Assembly (NCBI GenBank): GCA_017934045.1
Contig: JAGBKK010000031.1
Coordinates: 16,825 to 80,824, forward strand
Length of the DNA: 64,000 nucleotides
Direction: 5' to 3'
From: Neisseriaceae bacterium
GTDB lineage: Bacteria; Pseudomonadota; Gammaproteobacteria; Burkholderiales; Neisseriaceae
Made by a program: the position numbers and the translations under genes. Positions 9,571 to 17,082 of the stretch are shown piece after piece (position 1 is the stretch's first letter; each line of letters begins with the position of its first letter). Under the pieces are notes generated by a model. It was not told where the DNA came from, did no database searches, and saw only the letters and a program-made list of their open reading frames with translations.

Positions 9571-10089
9571 ATGAAACTGAATCCGACTACTGAACAATTT
9601 ATTTTACACTGGGGCGAGATGGGGACGCGTTGGGGCGTCAATCGCACCATGGCACAAATTCACGCTTTGCTGTTTATCGTGGGTCGTCCGATGAATGCCG
9701 AAGAAATTGTGGAAACGCTTGGCGTGGCTCGTTCTAATGTGAGTAACAGCATTAAAGAGTTGCAAAATTGGCGTTTGGTGAAAACCGTGCCAATTATGGG
9801 GGACAGACGCGATCATTTTGCTACCAATGACGATGTGTGGGCGTTGTTCAAAATTATCGCCGAAGAACGAATGAAACGCGAATTACAACCCACAGTGGCG
9901 TTTTTAGATAATTTAATCGCCAGTCCTGAATTTGCATTAGAAAACGAAAACGCCCAAAAACGCATTAAAGAAACTCGCGATTTTGTGCAAACCCTGTCGG
10001 TGTGGGCAAACGATATTTTAAAACTGCCTGTTTCTGTGATGTCCAAAGTAATGAAATTAGGGGCTGGGATACAGAAGTTTTTGAAATAG
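9571..10089 (+). CDS. GbsR/MarR-family transcriptional regulator
   Basis: A 172-residue protein with a winged helix-turn-helix in the first half: MAQIHALLFIVGRPMNAEEIVETLGVARSNVSNSIKELQNWRLV followed by the wing KTVPIMGDRRDHF. Length and pattern fit the GbsR-like branch of MarR repressors. A matching 20-bp inverted repeat lies over its own promoter and before the membrane-protein gene at 10235, so it probably represses itself and the following genes. The ligand is unknown. Confidence 0.85.
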   Translation: MKLNPTTEQFILHWGEMGTRWGVNRTMAQIHALLFIVGRPMNAEEIVETLGVARSNVSNSIKELQNWRLVKTVPIMGDRRDHFATNDDVWALFKIIAEERMKRELQPTVAFLDNLIASPEFALENENAQKRIKETRDFVQTLSVWANDILKLPVSVMSKVMKLGAGIQKFLK

Positions 10090-10190
10090 ATTGGGTTTTG
10101 GCTTTTGCCGAATGCTGTTTCAGGCAGCCTGAAAAAGGCGTATATATTAGGCTGCCTGAAAGAATGATTGGCAAATTTTTTTAACCGTTT

Positions 10191-10210
10191 ATTTCTGTTT
10201 AGACAGAAAT
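10191..10210. promoter_or_regulatory. Candidate operator, copy 2
   Basis: ATTTCTGTTTAGACAGAAAT, a perfect 8-bp inverted repeat with a 4-base centre, 25 bp before the ATG of the DoxX-like gene. It matches the site at 9524-9543 at 17 of 20 positions, and the shared block extends 3 bases further left (TTT). TAGACA inside it may be the -35 box of the operon promoter; no clear -10 box was found. Confidence 0.75.
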
Positions 10211-10234
10211 TTTAGAAATAACAGGAGTAACAAA

Positions 10235-10606
10235 ATGAATCAACCAGCGATACCGAATTATCTGCCGTATTCCTTGGGCATTTTATGGGCGTGGAGTGGT
10301 TTGCAACCGATTTTGACGCAAAAAGAGTGGTCGTTGCAATTATTGAGTGAAGTGGGTTTTGCACCAATGTGGCAATTTCCTGTTTTGCTTACTTCATCTT
10401 TATTGGATTTATTTTTTGCTTTTGGGTGCTTTTGGCAATTAAAACAATATCGCTCATTTTGGTTATTTCAGTTAATTACGGTGGCGTTTTACAGTGCGAT
10501 TATTGTTTTCAGGCTGCCTGAAAATTTAATGCACCCATTTGCTCCGTTGGTGAAAAACATTCCGATTTTGGCTTTAACTTTTTTTCTTTGGAGGACTGCA
10601 AAATGA
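10235..10606 (+). CDS. DoxX-like small membrane protein
   Basis: A 123-residue protein with four hydrophobic segments, resembling the DoxX-like domain often fused or linked to NAD(P)-binding SDR proteins (LGILWAWSGLQPILTQ near the start, LLDLFFAFGCFW in the middle). AGGAG precedes the ATG. Its last four bases (ATGA) overlap the next start, showing translational coupling. An uptake sequence is read in frame as FRLPEN around residue 92. Function unknown. Confidence 0.65.
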   Translation: MNQPAIPNYLPYSLGILWAWSGLQPILTQKEWSLQLLSEVGFAPMWQFPVLLTSSLLDLFFAFGCFWQLKQYRSFWLFQLITVAFYSAIIVFRLPENLMHPFAPLVKNIPILALTFFLWRTAK

Positions 10607-11085
10607 ATGCGTATTTAATCATTAAAACCCTGCATATTATTTCTTCGGTGTTAATGGTGGGTACAGGTTTTGGTTCGGCGTTTTATTTGTTTTTTGCCAA
10701 TCGTTCCAATTCGATTGCCGCACAAGCGGTTGTGTCCAAGTGGGTGATGCGTGCGGATTATTATTTCACCACGCCTGCGGTAATTTTTCAGCCTTTGTCA
10801 GGTTTATGGATGCTGCATTATTTGGGTATGCCGTGGGAATGGTCGGCAATGTGGTTGTGGGTCAAATGGTCGTTTGCTTTATACGCATTGGCAGGAGCGT
10901 GCTGGTTGCCTGTGGTGTGGTTGCAAATTCAAATGTATAAAATGGCTCAAACCGCTTATGCCAATGGCGATAACCAATTACCGCCAGTGTATAAAAAATA
11001 CCAAAAATGGTGGGAATTATTGGGCTATCCTGCATTTATCGCTATGGTGGTGGTGTATTTTTTAATGGTGTTGAAGCCGTTTTAA
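10603..11085 (+). CDS. DUF2269 family integral membrane protein
   Basis: A 160-residue protein with four or five membrane segments and the family start AYLIIKTLHIISSVLMVGTGFGSAF. The start at 10603 follows GGAGGA at a good distance and overlaps the preceding stop (ATGA); an upstream TTG at 10588 is not needed. DUF2269 proteins are inner-membrane proteins of unknown function, often near DoxX-like and SDR partners, as here. Confidence 0.75.
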   Translation: MNAYLIIKTLHIISSVLMVGTGFGSAFYLFFANRSNSIAAQAVVSKWVMRADYYFTTPAVIFQPLSGLWMLHYLGMPWEWSAMWLWVKWSFALYALAGACWLPVVWLQIQMYKMAQTAYANGDNQLPPVYKKYQKWWELLGYPAFIAMVVVYFLMVLKPF

Positions 11086-11130
11086 CATAAAAGGCAACCT
11101 GAAAGTTTTTCAGGCTGCCTGAAAGGAAAT

Positions 11131-11523
11131 ATGATGAATAATGTGAATGTTGCAGGAAAAGGACAACGCTTTTTTATAGGGCTGATTTTGCCGATTGTTC
11201 CACTTTTTATATGGTATTTTATATTTATAGAACCATTTGAAACAATAGGTTGGGTATTTTTTTTCGTTGCATTTTGTATCATTCCGCTTGTGTTTATAAG
11301 TCTGATTACTGAAACATTGCAAAAATATAATACTTTTCTATTTTTTGTTTTCTCTGTTTTGGTTTTATTGGGCTATATGTGTTTAACTTTATTGACGGCT
11401 TTTCTAATTGTTTTTTTCTGGTCTATTGTACCAGGTTATTTGATGACAATACCGATTTTGCGTTGGCATTATCTATATCATAAACAGAAAGCGTTTATTG
11501 AAATAGATAATTTTAATATTTAG
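11131..11523 (+). CDS. Hypothetical membrane protein
   Basis: A 130-residue AT-rich gene for a protein with four predicted membrane segments (for example FFIGLILPIVPLFIWYFIFI and IGWVFFFVAFCIIPLVFISL) and a short polar tail. Not recognised. AAGGAA, formed partly by the end of an uptake sequence, precedes two adjacent ATG codons at 11131 and 11134; the second has the better spacing. It lies between the DUF2269 gene and the SDR gene, all on the same strand. Confidence 0.6.
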   Translation: MMNNVNVAGKGQRFFIGLILPIVPLFIWYFIFIEPFETIGWVFFFVAFCIIPLVFISLITETLQKYNTFLFFVFSVLVLLGYMCLTLLTAFLIVFFWSIVPGYLMTIPILRWHYLYHKQKAFIEIDNFNI

Positions 11524-11552
11524 GCAACCTGAAAAAATATTAGGAGCAGAAA

Positions 11553-12392
11553 ATGAACATTGTTTTATTAGGCGGTAGTGGTTTTGTGGGTTCTCGTGTT
11601 GTGGAAATTTTACGCAATAAAGGGCATATTGTTGCCACGCCCACACGCAAGGAATTGGATTTACTCAATCCAAATCGAAAAAATATTGAAAAAATTTTTG
11701 CTGATAAAGAAGTTATTATCAATGCAGTTGGCGTAATGAGTCGATATGATGAAGTGTTGGATAAAGTGCATTACCAAACGCCTAAATTATTAGCCGAAAT
11801 TGCTGCGGATATGAATATCAAACACTGGGTGCAATTATCGGCTTTGGGGGCGGATTCGCAATATTCTGCGGCATTTTTAGCAAGCAAGGGTAGGGGAGAT
11901 AATGCGGTTTTGCAAATGATGCCCAGCGTCAATATTGCTCGCCCATCGGTGATTTATGGGCGTGGTGGGGCAAGTTGTGAGTTGTTTATCAAATTAGCCA
12001 AACTGCCAATTTTACCGCTGCCTGAAAAAGGACGCTTTTTACTGCAACCTGTCTGCGTTAATGAAGTGGCAGACGGTTTGGCAAAAATGGCTGAAAACCC
12101 TTTGCTACACGGTGCAATCGTGAATATGACAGGTGGCAAAGTGGTGTCTATGGCAGAATATCTCACCATTATGCGGCAAAACCTACACCACAAACCGCCT
12201 GCGAAAGTGCTGAATATTCCATTAAGCCTCATCAAACCGTTTCTGCCGATTGCCAAAGTGTTGAGTAACGGTATGTTAAGCCCTGACAGCATTCAAATGT
12301 TGCAAGACGGCAATACGGCGGATAATGGCGATTTTGCTCATCTGTTGGGTAAAACACCACAAAGCCCTGAAATGTTTATTCAGGCTGCCTGA
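11553..12392 (+). CDS. NAD(P)-binding SDR/epimerase-like protein
   Basis: A 279-residue atypical short-chain dehydrogenase: the Rossmann motif GGSGFVGSRVVE at residues 7-18, then VIINAVGVMSRYDE and the region HWVQLSALGAD, as in the NDUFA9-like NAD(P)H-binding group. In other bacteria such a domain can be fused to DoxX-like and DUF2269-like domains; here the three are separate genes in one cluster. TAGGAG precedes the ATG. The last residues IQAA and the TGA stop come from an uptake sequence. Confidence 0.75.
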   Translation: MNIVLLGGSGFVGSRVVEILRNKGHIVATPTRKELDLLNPNRKNIEKIFADKEVIINAVGVMSRYDEVLDKVHYQTPKLLAEIAADMNIKHWVQLSALGADSQYSAAFLASKGRGDNAVLQMMPSVNIARPSVIYGRGGASCELFIKLAKLPILPLPEKGRFLLQPVCVNEVADGLAKMAENPLLHGAIVNMTGGKVVSMAEYLTIMRQNLHHKPPAKVLNIPLSLIKPFLPIAKVLSNGMLSPDSIQMLQDGNTADNGDFAHLLGKTPQSPEMFIQAA

Positions 12393-12437
12393 AATATAAA
12401 AACAACAAGTTTTTCAAAGGTTTCAAACTATAAAACA

Positions 12438-12466
12438 AAAGACCGTTTATTTGAAACGGTCTTTTT
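12438..12466. terminator. Bidirectional terminator
   Basis: AAAGACCGTTT and AAACGGTCTTT make an 11-bp stem with a 5-base loop and T-runs on both strands, between the SDR gene (plus) and the small lipoprotein gene (minus). Confidence 0.85.
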
Positions 12467-12469
12467 GGA

Positions 12470-12973
12470 TTACTTATTAACATAAACTTTAAGTTTTGAT
12501 AGATCTGGTTTGCATTCTGAAGGATATTCAGATAAACCAAAACTACCGTCTGCAGTGCTATCTTCAGATTTACTTTTTTCTCCTTTATCTAATCCGCCTG
12601 AACCAAAGTCTAATTCACTACAATTAAATCCTTTGGTATCATAAAGTGGTATAGAAATATGAATACTAATATATCTATTTGATTTATTGTAGTATTCTGC
12701 ACTAACAAAATACTTTACACGATTTTTATCTACAATTGCAGGTTTTTGATAAATAACCAAGTTTCTGATTTCATATTCTTTGGTTATTTTATCAGGGACA
12801 CGAGCAAATACTTCACCTTGTCCGAGACTTCTTGTGGAAGATGAAGATGAATTTGTTCCAAGAACGCTACCTGTTGTTTCTAAAACAGAATTAGCAGTTT
12901 CTAATGCGGTGTTGATACTCTCACAAGCAGTTAAACTTATGGCAAGTAACATTAATAATGAAAGTTTTTTCAT
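12470..12973 (-). CDS. Small hypothetical lipoprotein
   Basis: A 167-residue protein starting MKKLSLLMLLAISLTAC, a lipoprotein signal with the lipobox LTAC, so it should be lipidated at Cys17. The start at 12973 has GGAG 8 bases upstream; an upstream TTG that includes this site is rejected. A Ser/Thr/Asn-rich linker follows the lipid anchor, then a mixed alpha/beta part with DKITKEYEIRNLVIYQKPAIVD and two cysteines (FNCSE and SECKP) that may form a disulfide. Not recognised; probably envelope-located. Confidence 0.7.
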   Translation of the reverse strand: MKKLSLLMLLAISLTACESINTALETANSVLETTGSVLGTNSSSSSTRSLGQGEVFARVPDKITKEYEIRNLVIYQKPAIVDKNRVKYFVSAEYYNKSNRYISIHISIPLYDTKGFNCSELDFGSGGLDKGEKSKSEDSTADGSFGLSEYPSECKPDLSKLKVYVNK

Positions 12974-13029
12974 TGCATACTCCAATTCAAAAATATTTTT
13001 CAGGTAGCCTGAAAGGCAGAAAAAATCGC

Positions 13030-13055
13030 AAGGCTTGCTTTGTCAAGCAAGCCTT
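13030..13055. repeat. Ten-base-pair hairpin upstream of the lipoprotein gene
   Basis: AAGGCTTGCT and AGCAAGCCTT form a perfect 10-bp stem with a 6-base loop. There is no T-run on the plus strand. It may be a leader hairpin of the lipoprotein gene or an extra terminator for the broken gene to the right. Confidence 0.45.
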
Positions 13056-13092
13056 ATAGAGTACTCTATAAGCAAATACTGGCGGACAAAGT

Positions 13093-13114
13093 AAAAAACG
13101 CCGAAAGGCGTTTT
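13093..13114 (-). terminator. Terminator of the broken small gene
   Basis: Stem ACGCC/GGCGT with loop TTTC on the minus strand, followed by a T-run, about 30 bases after the stop of the pseudogene at 13146. Confidence 0.75.
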
Positions 13115-13145
13115 GAGATATGGCTTTGGCTGCCTGAAAAATTGA

Positions 13146-13621
13146 TTATTTATTTTTTTCAAGTTCTACAATTCTGTTGAATTGTTTTCTACATTCTTCC
13201 GCAAAATTGCAACCATTTGTCTTTCCCTTATCACACATAACTTGTGCTTTTCGTGCAGCTTCAGAAAAATAATGCTTGGCTTTGGCATAATCTTGTTTTT
13301 CTTCATATTTAAAAGCCACTTGATCACAACCACCAAAACTTTTCGATATATTCGGTAATCCTGCCGAAGCTAAATTATCTACCCAAAAATCGCAATTATT
13401 TTTGGGAAACATAAAAAATATTGTGATTAAAATATTAATTAGTATAGTCAAACAACTTCAAAAGTGAAACAGGCGGTTTTCCGAAGACAGTATAAATAAT
13501 ACGGCAAGGAGAACCAACGCATTTCAATTTTGAAGTTGTTTGACTATATCACAATATTCATCACCAAATGCCACTTAGGCATTCGTTGAATATGATTCCG
13601 AATTCTTTCCAATAATTTCAT
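13146..13621 (-). pseudogene. Small membrane-anchored protein gene interrupted by a Correia-like element
   Basis: Removing the element at 13443-13548 and one TA restores a single frame of about 122 codons from ATG 13621: a basic start (MKLLERIRNHIQRMPKWH), one membrane segment (MNIVILINILITIFFMF), then a soluble part with cysteines and a TPR-like stretch (DQVAFKYEEKQDYAKAKHYFSEAARKAQ). In the present sequence the 5' part meets TAG at the element edge (GTG ATA TAG) after about 25 codons. The 3' part could be translated only from a TTG in the element (13451) or an internal ATG (13412), losing most of the anchor. Family not recognised. Confidence 0.75.
13443..13548. repeat. Correia-like element, type A, copy 1
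   Basis: 106 bp including a TA at each end. Termini TAGTCAAACAACTTC and its reverse complement pair perfectly over at least 19 bases (TAGTC...CAAAA). The interior contains GCGTTGG, CTTGCCGTATTATTTATAC and CCGCCTGTTTC, shared with the other copies. The empty site would read TTAGTATCAC. It lies within a small gene, which it interrupts. Confidence 0.85.
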
Positions 13622-13668
13622 ATTGAACAACTGAACAAGTTATTGTTTTTCAGGCTGCCTGAACACGA

Positions 13669-14397
13669 TTATTTCAACATTTTCGCCTGAAAAATCGCCG
13701 TTTTCATTTGTTTGACGCTGGTCGATAAGCCTAAAAACAGGGCTTGGGCGATAATGGCGTGTCCAATGTTTAATTCTTGAATTTCAGGCAGCCGTGCAAT
13801 ATCGGCGACATTGTGAATATTCAAACCGTGTCCTGCATTCACGCAAAAGCCGTTTTGATGAGCAAACTCTGCTGCGGTTTGAATGCGTTGTAATTCTTTA
13901 TTTCGTTCGGTAGGATGAACAGCGTCCGCATAGCGTCCTGTGTGTAGTTCAATCACGCTAGCCCCCACATCTTTGGCTGCCTGAATTTGGGCTATATCGG
14001 GGTCGATAAACAGCGACACACGGATATTTTCTTTTTCCAAAATTTCAATAAACGAAGCAATGGTTTTTTCCTGACCCAACACTGCTAAACCGCCTTCGGT
14101 GGTGATTTCTTGCCGTTTTTCAGGAACAATGCACACATCGTGCGGCTTGACTTGCAAGGCGTTGTCCAACATTTCTTCGGTTAAAGCCATTTCTAAATTC
14201 AGCCGCGTGCGAATTGCCTGCCGCACCGCAAACACATCGGCATCCTTAATATGACGGCGATCTTCACGCAAGTGCATAGTAATTAAATCTGCCCCTGCGG
14301 TTTCCGCCACCAAAGCGGCTTCAACAGGAGACGGATACACCGTGCCGCGTGCATTACGCACGGTTGCAATATGGTCGATATTTACACCTAATAACAT
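13669..14397 (-). CDS. pdxJ: Pyridoxine 5'-phosphate synthase
   Basis: A 242-residue PdxJ with the family start [19 protein letters not shown], the segment [20 protein letters not shown], and the C-terminal [11 protein letters not shown] phosphate-binding loop. It condenses 1-deoxyxylulose 5-phosphate with 3-amino-2-oxopropyl phosphate in the DXP-dependent vitamin B6 pathway. pdxH (22548) and serC (29968), other genes of the same pathway, are also in the window but not linked. AAGGA precedes the ATG. Confidence 0.95.
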   Translation of the reverse strand: MLLGVNIDHIATVRNARGTVYPSPVEAALVAETAGADLITMHLREDRRHIKDADVFAVRQAIRTRLNLEMALTEEMLDNALQVKPHDVCIVPEKRQEITTEGGLAVLGQEKTIASFIEILEKENIRVSLFIDPDIAQIQAAKDVGASVIELHTGRYADAVHPTERNKELQRIQTAAEFAHQNGFCVNAGHGLNIHNVADIARLPEIQELNIGHAIIAQALFLGLSTSVKQMKTAIFQAKMLK

Positions 14398-14419
14398 ATT
14401 GATTTTCCTTAAATATTAT

Positions 14420-14525
14420 TATAGTCGATAAACTTCAAAATTATAATGCGTTGGTTTGTCTTGCCATATTAGTTATACTGTCGCAGACATTCCGCCTTTT
14501 CTACTTTTGAAGTTTATCGACTATA
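14420..14525. repeat. Correia-like element, type C
   Basis: 106 bp including flanking TA. Termini TAGTCGATAAACTTC and reverse complement. The interior shares AATGCGTTGGTT, CTTGCC, TTATACTGTC and CCGCCT with types A and B. The element overlaps the 3' end of the NUDIX gene and now encodes its last residues and stop codon. The empty site would read ATTATTACTCATT. Confidence 0.85.
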
Positions 14526-15058
14526 CTCATTAACAACCAATGTTGAATAGCGACAATGGTTTTGACATCAACAATATCACCGTTTTGTAAGGCTTGTTGG
14601 GCTTCGTTACGGCTTAATTCGCGTAATTCTAAATACTCATCTTCATCAGGTTTGAGTGTGCTGTTGCGATTTAAGCCAATTGCTTGATATAAATATAATT
14701 TTTCGTCCGAAAAACCTGCGGAAGTGTAAAATTGATAAATTAAATGCACGCTTTCGCAAGTGTAGGGCGTTTCTTCGGCGAGTTCTCGCAAGGCACATTG
14801 TTCGGGGTTTTCTCCTGCTACATCTAATTTTCCTGCGGGAATTTCCAGCAATACACGGTTGCACGGATAGCGAAATTGCTCGACTAACACAATTTTATCG
14901 TCAGGCGTAATCGCCAAAACGGCGACTGCACCTTGATGTCGCACCACTTCACGCATAGCGGTTTTGCCGTTGGGCAATGCCACTTCGTCCAAAAAAAGTT
15001 GCACCACACGCCCATCAAAAATATGTTGCGATGAGATTGGTTTTTCAGGGGTAATCAT
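14501..15058 (-). CDS. NUDIX hydrolase, ADP-ribose pyrophosphatase type
   Basis: A 185-residue NUDIX protein with the box from GKLDVAGENPEQ to LRELAEET around residues 76-97. E-x7-REL-x-EE is intact, but the first glycine is six rather than five residues before the glutamate (an extra residue in GKLDVAGE), and the usual final glycine is proline. Overall pattern (VVRHQGAVAVLAI, LVEQFRYP, LLEIPAGK) fits NudF/ADP-ribose pyrophosphatase, which splits ADP-ribose to AMP and ribose 5-phosphate. Its final residues (IVDKLQK) and stop come from the Correia-like element; without it the end would be SNNI and TAA. Confidence 0.88.
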   Translation of the reverse strand: MITPEKPISSQHIFDGRVVQLFLDEVALPNGKTAMREVVRHQGAVAVLAITPDDKIVLVEQFRYPCNRVLLEIPAGKLDVAGENPEQCALRELAEETPYTCESVHLIYQFYTSAGFSDEKLYLYQAIGLNRNSTLKPDEDEYLELRELSRNEAQQALQNGDIVDVKTIVAIQHWLLMSIVDKLQK

Positions 15059-15070
15059 TGGGTTATCCTT

Positions 15071-15883
15071 TTATTTATTGTTCAGGCTGCCTGAAAATAA
15101 TGATACGCCATTTTCACAATAAGTTAAGTGTTGTTCAATGGCTTGTGTTAATCGTTGATCATTTTCTGCCAAAGATTGACGCGGTTGTTCTTGATGATAT
15201 AAATGAAAAGCGATGGCGGCAAATTTTAAGTTAATGCGTTGTCCGCCATTATTGAAAAAACGCACCACAAATTCACTGTCTTCTCGCCCCCAGCCGACAA
15301 AATCGTTGTTAAAACCGTTGATTGCCAAAGCGTCTTCACGAAAAAACGCACAATTACAAGTTCGGATACCGCGTAATTTTTGTGTTTTTGGGCGTGCGAT
15401 TATTGCGGATAGAATAGGTATTCGCCACGCTGATTTGCGTTTTAATACCCCTTGTTCATACCATTTGGGCAAAGGATAATTTGTAGATTGCAATAATTGT
15501 GCTGTTTTTTTTGCCGTCAGCAAAACACGAGAGCCTTGCACAAAAACGCCTTGCTGGGCAACTTGACGATGATCGGCAATAAACTCTGGCGACAACAACA
15601 TATCGCCGTCAATCATCACAATATATTCACTTTTTGCCACAGCCAATGCACGATTACGACATTCCGCCGCACGAAAACCGTCATCAGGTCGCCAAATGTG
15701 TTTGAGTGCCACAGGATAATTTTGTTGATATTTTTCAATAACTTGCCGTGTTTCATCAGTAGAACCGTCATCAGCAATCAGTACTTCATTCGGTAAAACC
15801 GTTTGTTGTTTGACGGAATGCAAAACAGCCGCCAATGCGTCTGGGCGATTGTAAGTGGTGATGATTAAAGAAACAGAAAGCAT
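15071..15883 (-). CDS. Family 2 glycosyltransferase
   Basis: A 270-residue GT-A glycosyltransferase: the start MLSVSLIITTYNRPDAL, the nucleotide-binding PNEVLIADDGSTDET, the metal-binding IDGDM (DxD), and a C-terminal GWGREDSEFVVRFFNNGGQRI typical of the galactosyltransferase-like C-terminal domain. The start at 15883 has GGA 9 bases upstream; a second ATG at 15892 directly abuts that site and is less likely. It probably adds a sugar to lipooligosaccharide or another surface glycan; donor and acceptor are unknown. Confidence 0.83.
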   Translation of the reverse strand: MLSVSLIITTYNRPDALAAVLHSVKQQTVLPNEVLIADDGSTDETRQVIEKYQQNYPVALKHIWRPDDGFRAAECRNRALAVAKSEYIVMIDGDMLLSPEFIADHRQVAQQGVFVQGSRVLLTAKKTAQLLQSTNYPLPKWYEQGVLKRKSAWRIPILSAIIARPKTQKLRGIRTCNCAFFREDALAINGFNNDFVGWGREDSEFVVRFFNNGGQRINLKFAAIAFHLYHQEQPRQSLAENDQRLTQAIEQHLTYCENGVSLFSGSLNNK

Positions 15884-15921
15884 GGTTTTCATTCCTTTCA
15901 GGCAGCCTGAAAACGAAACTT

Positions 15922-15979
15922 ATTTTGACGCAGTCAAAATCTTTATTTGCGAAGCATAATAAAGGATTGCGTAGTAATC
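15922..15979. repeat. Array of three C(GNA)G triloop hairpins, copy 1
   Basis: Three adjacent hairpins: 15922-15940 (ATTTTGAC/GTCAAAAT, loop GCA), 15941-15964 (CTTTATTTGC/GCATAATAAAG, loop GAA, one bulge) and 15965-15979 (GATTGC/GTAATC, loop GTA, one G-T pair). All are closed by C-G around a GNA triloop. The array begins 7 bases after an uptake sequence and ends on the tag stop codon. A similar array lies at 54465-54525. Confidence 0.7.
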
Positions 15980-16544
15980 AAGTTGAAGTGCGGGCGAGCC
16001 GTAAGGCAGAGTTAAATAAAAAACATTCTTTTTCATGCGAATAAATAAAACCTACCGCTTGTAAATATGCGTAAATAATGGTTGTGCCGATAAATTTCAT
16101 TCCTTTTTTTTGTAAATCATACGAAATTTTATCGGAAAATTCATTATGTGTTTTGCCTGTTTCGTAAATAATTTCTTGCGGTAACATTGTTTTCAAAAAA
16201 GCGTAAAAACTACCGTATTCTTTTTGTATATTTTGAAATATTTTAGCATTGTTAATGCTTGCTTTTATTTTTAATTGATGACGAATAATTCCTTGATTAT
16301 TCATCAATTCTTGTATTTTATAATCATTATAGCGTGCTATTTTATCGACATTAAAATCATCAAACGCTATTCTAAAATTTTCGCGTTTATTTAACACACA
16401 TTCCCACGATAAGCCTGCCTGAAAACTTTCTAATAACAACATTTCCCATAAATAAGTGTCATTAAAATTAGGCACACCCCATTCTTTATCGTGATATTCG
16501 ATATATAAAGGATTATTTATATTACACCAAAAACAGCGTTGCAT
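15978..16544 (-). CDS. tag: DNA-3-methyladenine glycosylase I
   Basis: A 188-residue Tag protein. The start MQRCFWC with EYHDKEWGVP supplies Cys4 and His18 of the zinc site, and the C-terminal SHEKEC the other His and Cys. LLLESFQAGLSWECVLNKRENFRIAF is the family signature around the base-binding pocket, and KFIGTTIIYAYLQAVGFI the core helices. The enzyme excises 3-methyladenine from DNA. The gene is more AT-rich than its neighbours, and its end touches the hairpin array. Confidence 0.93.
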   Translation of the reverse strand: MQRCFWCNINNPLYIEYHDKEWGVPNFNDTYLWEMLLLESFQAGLSWECVLNKRENFRIAFDDFNVDKIARYNDYKIQELMNNQGIIRHQLKIKASINNAKIFQNIQKEYGSFYAFLKTMLPQEIIYETGKTHNEFSDKISYDLQKKGMKFIGTTIIYAYLQAVGFIYSHEKECFLFNSALRLARTST

Positions 16545-16574
16545 ATTACAAACCTTTTTCAGGCTGCCTGAAAC

Positions 16575-17045
16575 TTATTCTTTGGGCAATTTAGGATTAT
16601 TGCTTTCTTTCGGCGTTACTTCGCTAAATTCGCCGTCAATAATGTTGTCATCATTGGTATTCGAGCGATTTTGTCGGAAAATAAATTCGTCAAATGGATT
16701 ATTTGTTTGTTCCGTCTGTTGCAGATTGGGACGCATAAAACCGCCGAACGGAATAAGCAACGCCAAGCCGATAATATCGCTGAAAAAGCCTGGTGCCATA
16801 AAGCACATAGCGGCAATAGCATAACGAAATGGATACAAAGCGTGATAAAACGAGCTACCTTGCAGACGGCTCATCTGAAACGAAAACAACGCCGCCGCAT
16901 TGCCAAAATAGCGAAACATTGCCACGCCTGCGACAAAAAACAGAAACATTAACCCCAATGTCGCCAAGCCACCAATCGCTTCTGCCACAATCACAATGGA
17001 GAGAATTTCTGCCACAAGTCCAATAATTAAAAGGTATTTCATCAT
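16575..17045 (-). CDS. fxsA: FxsA family membrane protein
   Basis: A 156-residue protein matching FxsA: YLLIIGLVAEILSIVIVAEAIG, then the membrane pair LATLGLMFLFFVAGVAMF and the conserved FMAPGFFSDIIGLALLIPF, followed by a polar cytoplasmic tail. FxsA is an inner-membrane protein that in E. coli reduces exclusion of phage T7 by the F plasmid; its normal role is unclear. Two adjacent ATG codons are possible starts; neither has a strong ribosome site. Confidence 0.88.
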   Translation of the reverse strand: MMKYLLIIGLVAEILSIVIVAEAIGGLATLGLMFLFFVAGVAMFRYFGNAAALFSFQMSRLQGSSFYHALYPFRYAIAAMCFMAPGFFSDIIGLALLIPFGGFMRPNLQQTEQTNNPFDEFIFRQNRSNTNDDNIIDGEFSEVTPKESNNPKLPKE

Positions 17046-17082
17046 TTTTCAGGCTGCCTGAAAAGGGTTTATCCATTGCCAA

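Noticed and set aside
13443..13548. Plain IS630-type MITE unrelated to Correia elements
   Set aside because: TA target and short length fit, but the interior and size fit the short Correia form better; transposase source remains unknown because none is in the window.
15922..15979. Hairpin series as CRISPR repeats or tRNA-like structures
   Set aside because: Stem sequences all differ and there are no spacers, cloverleaf or CCA end.
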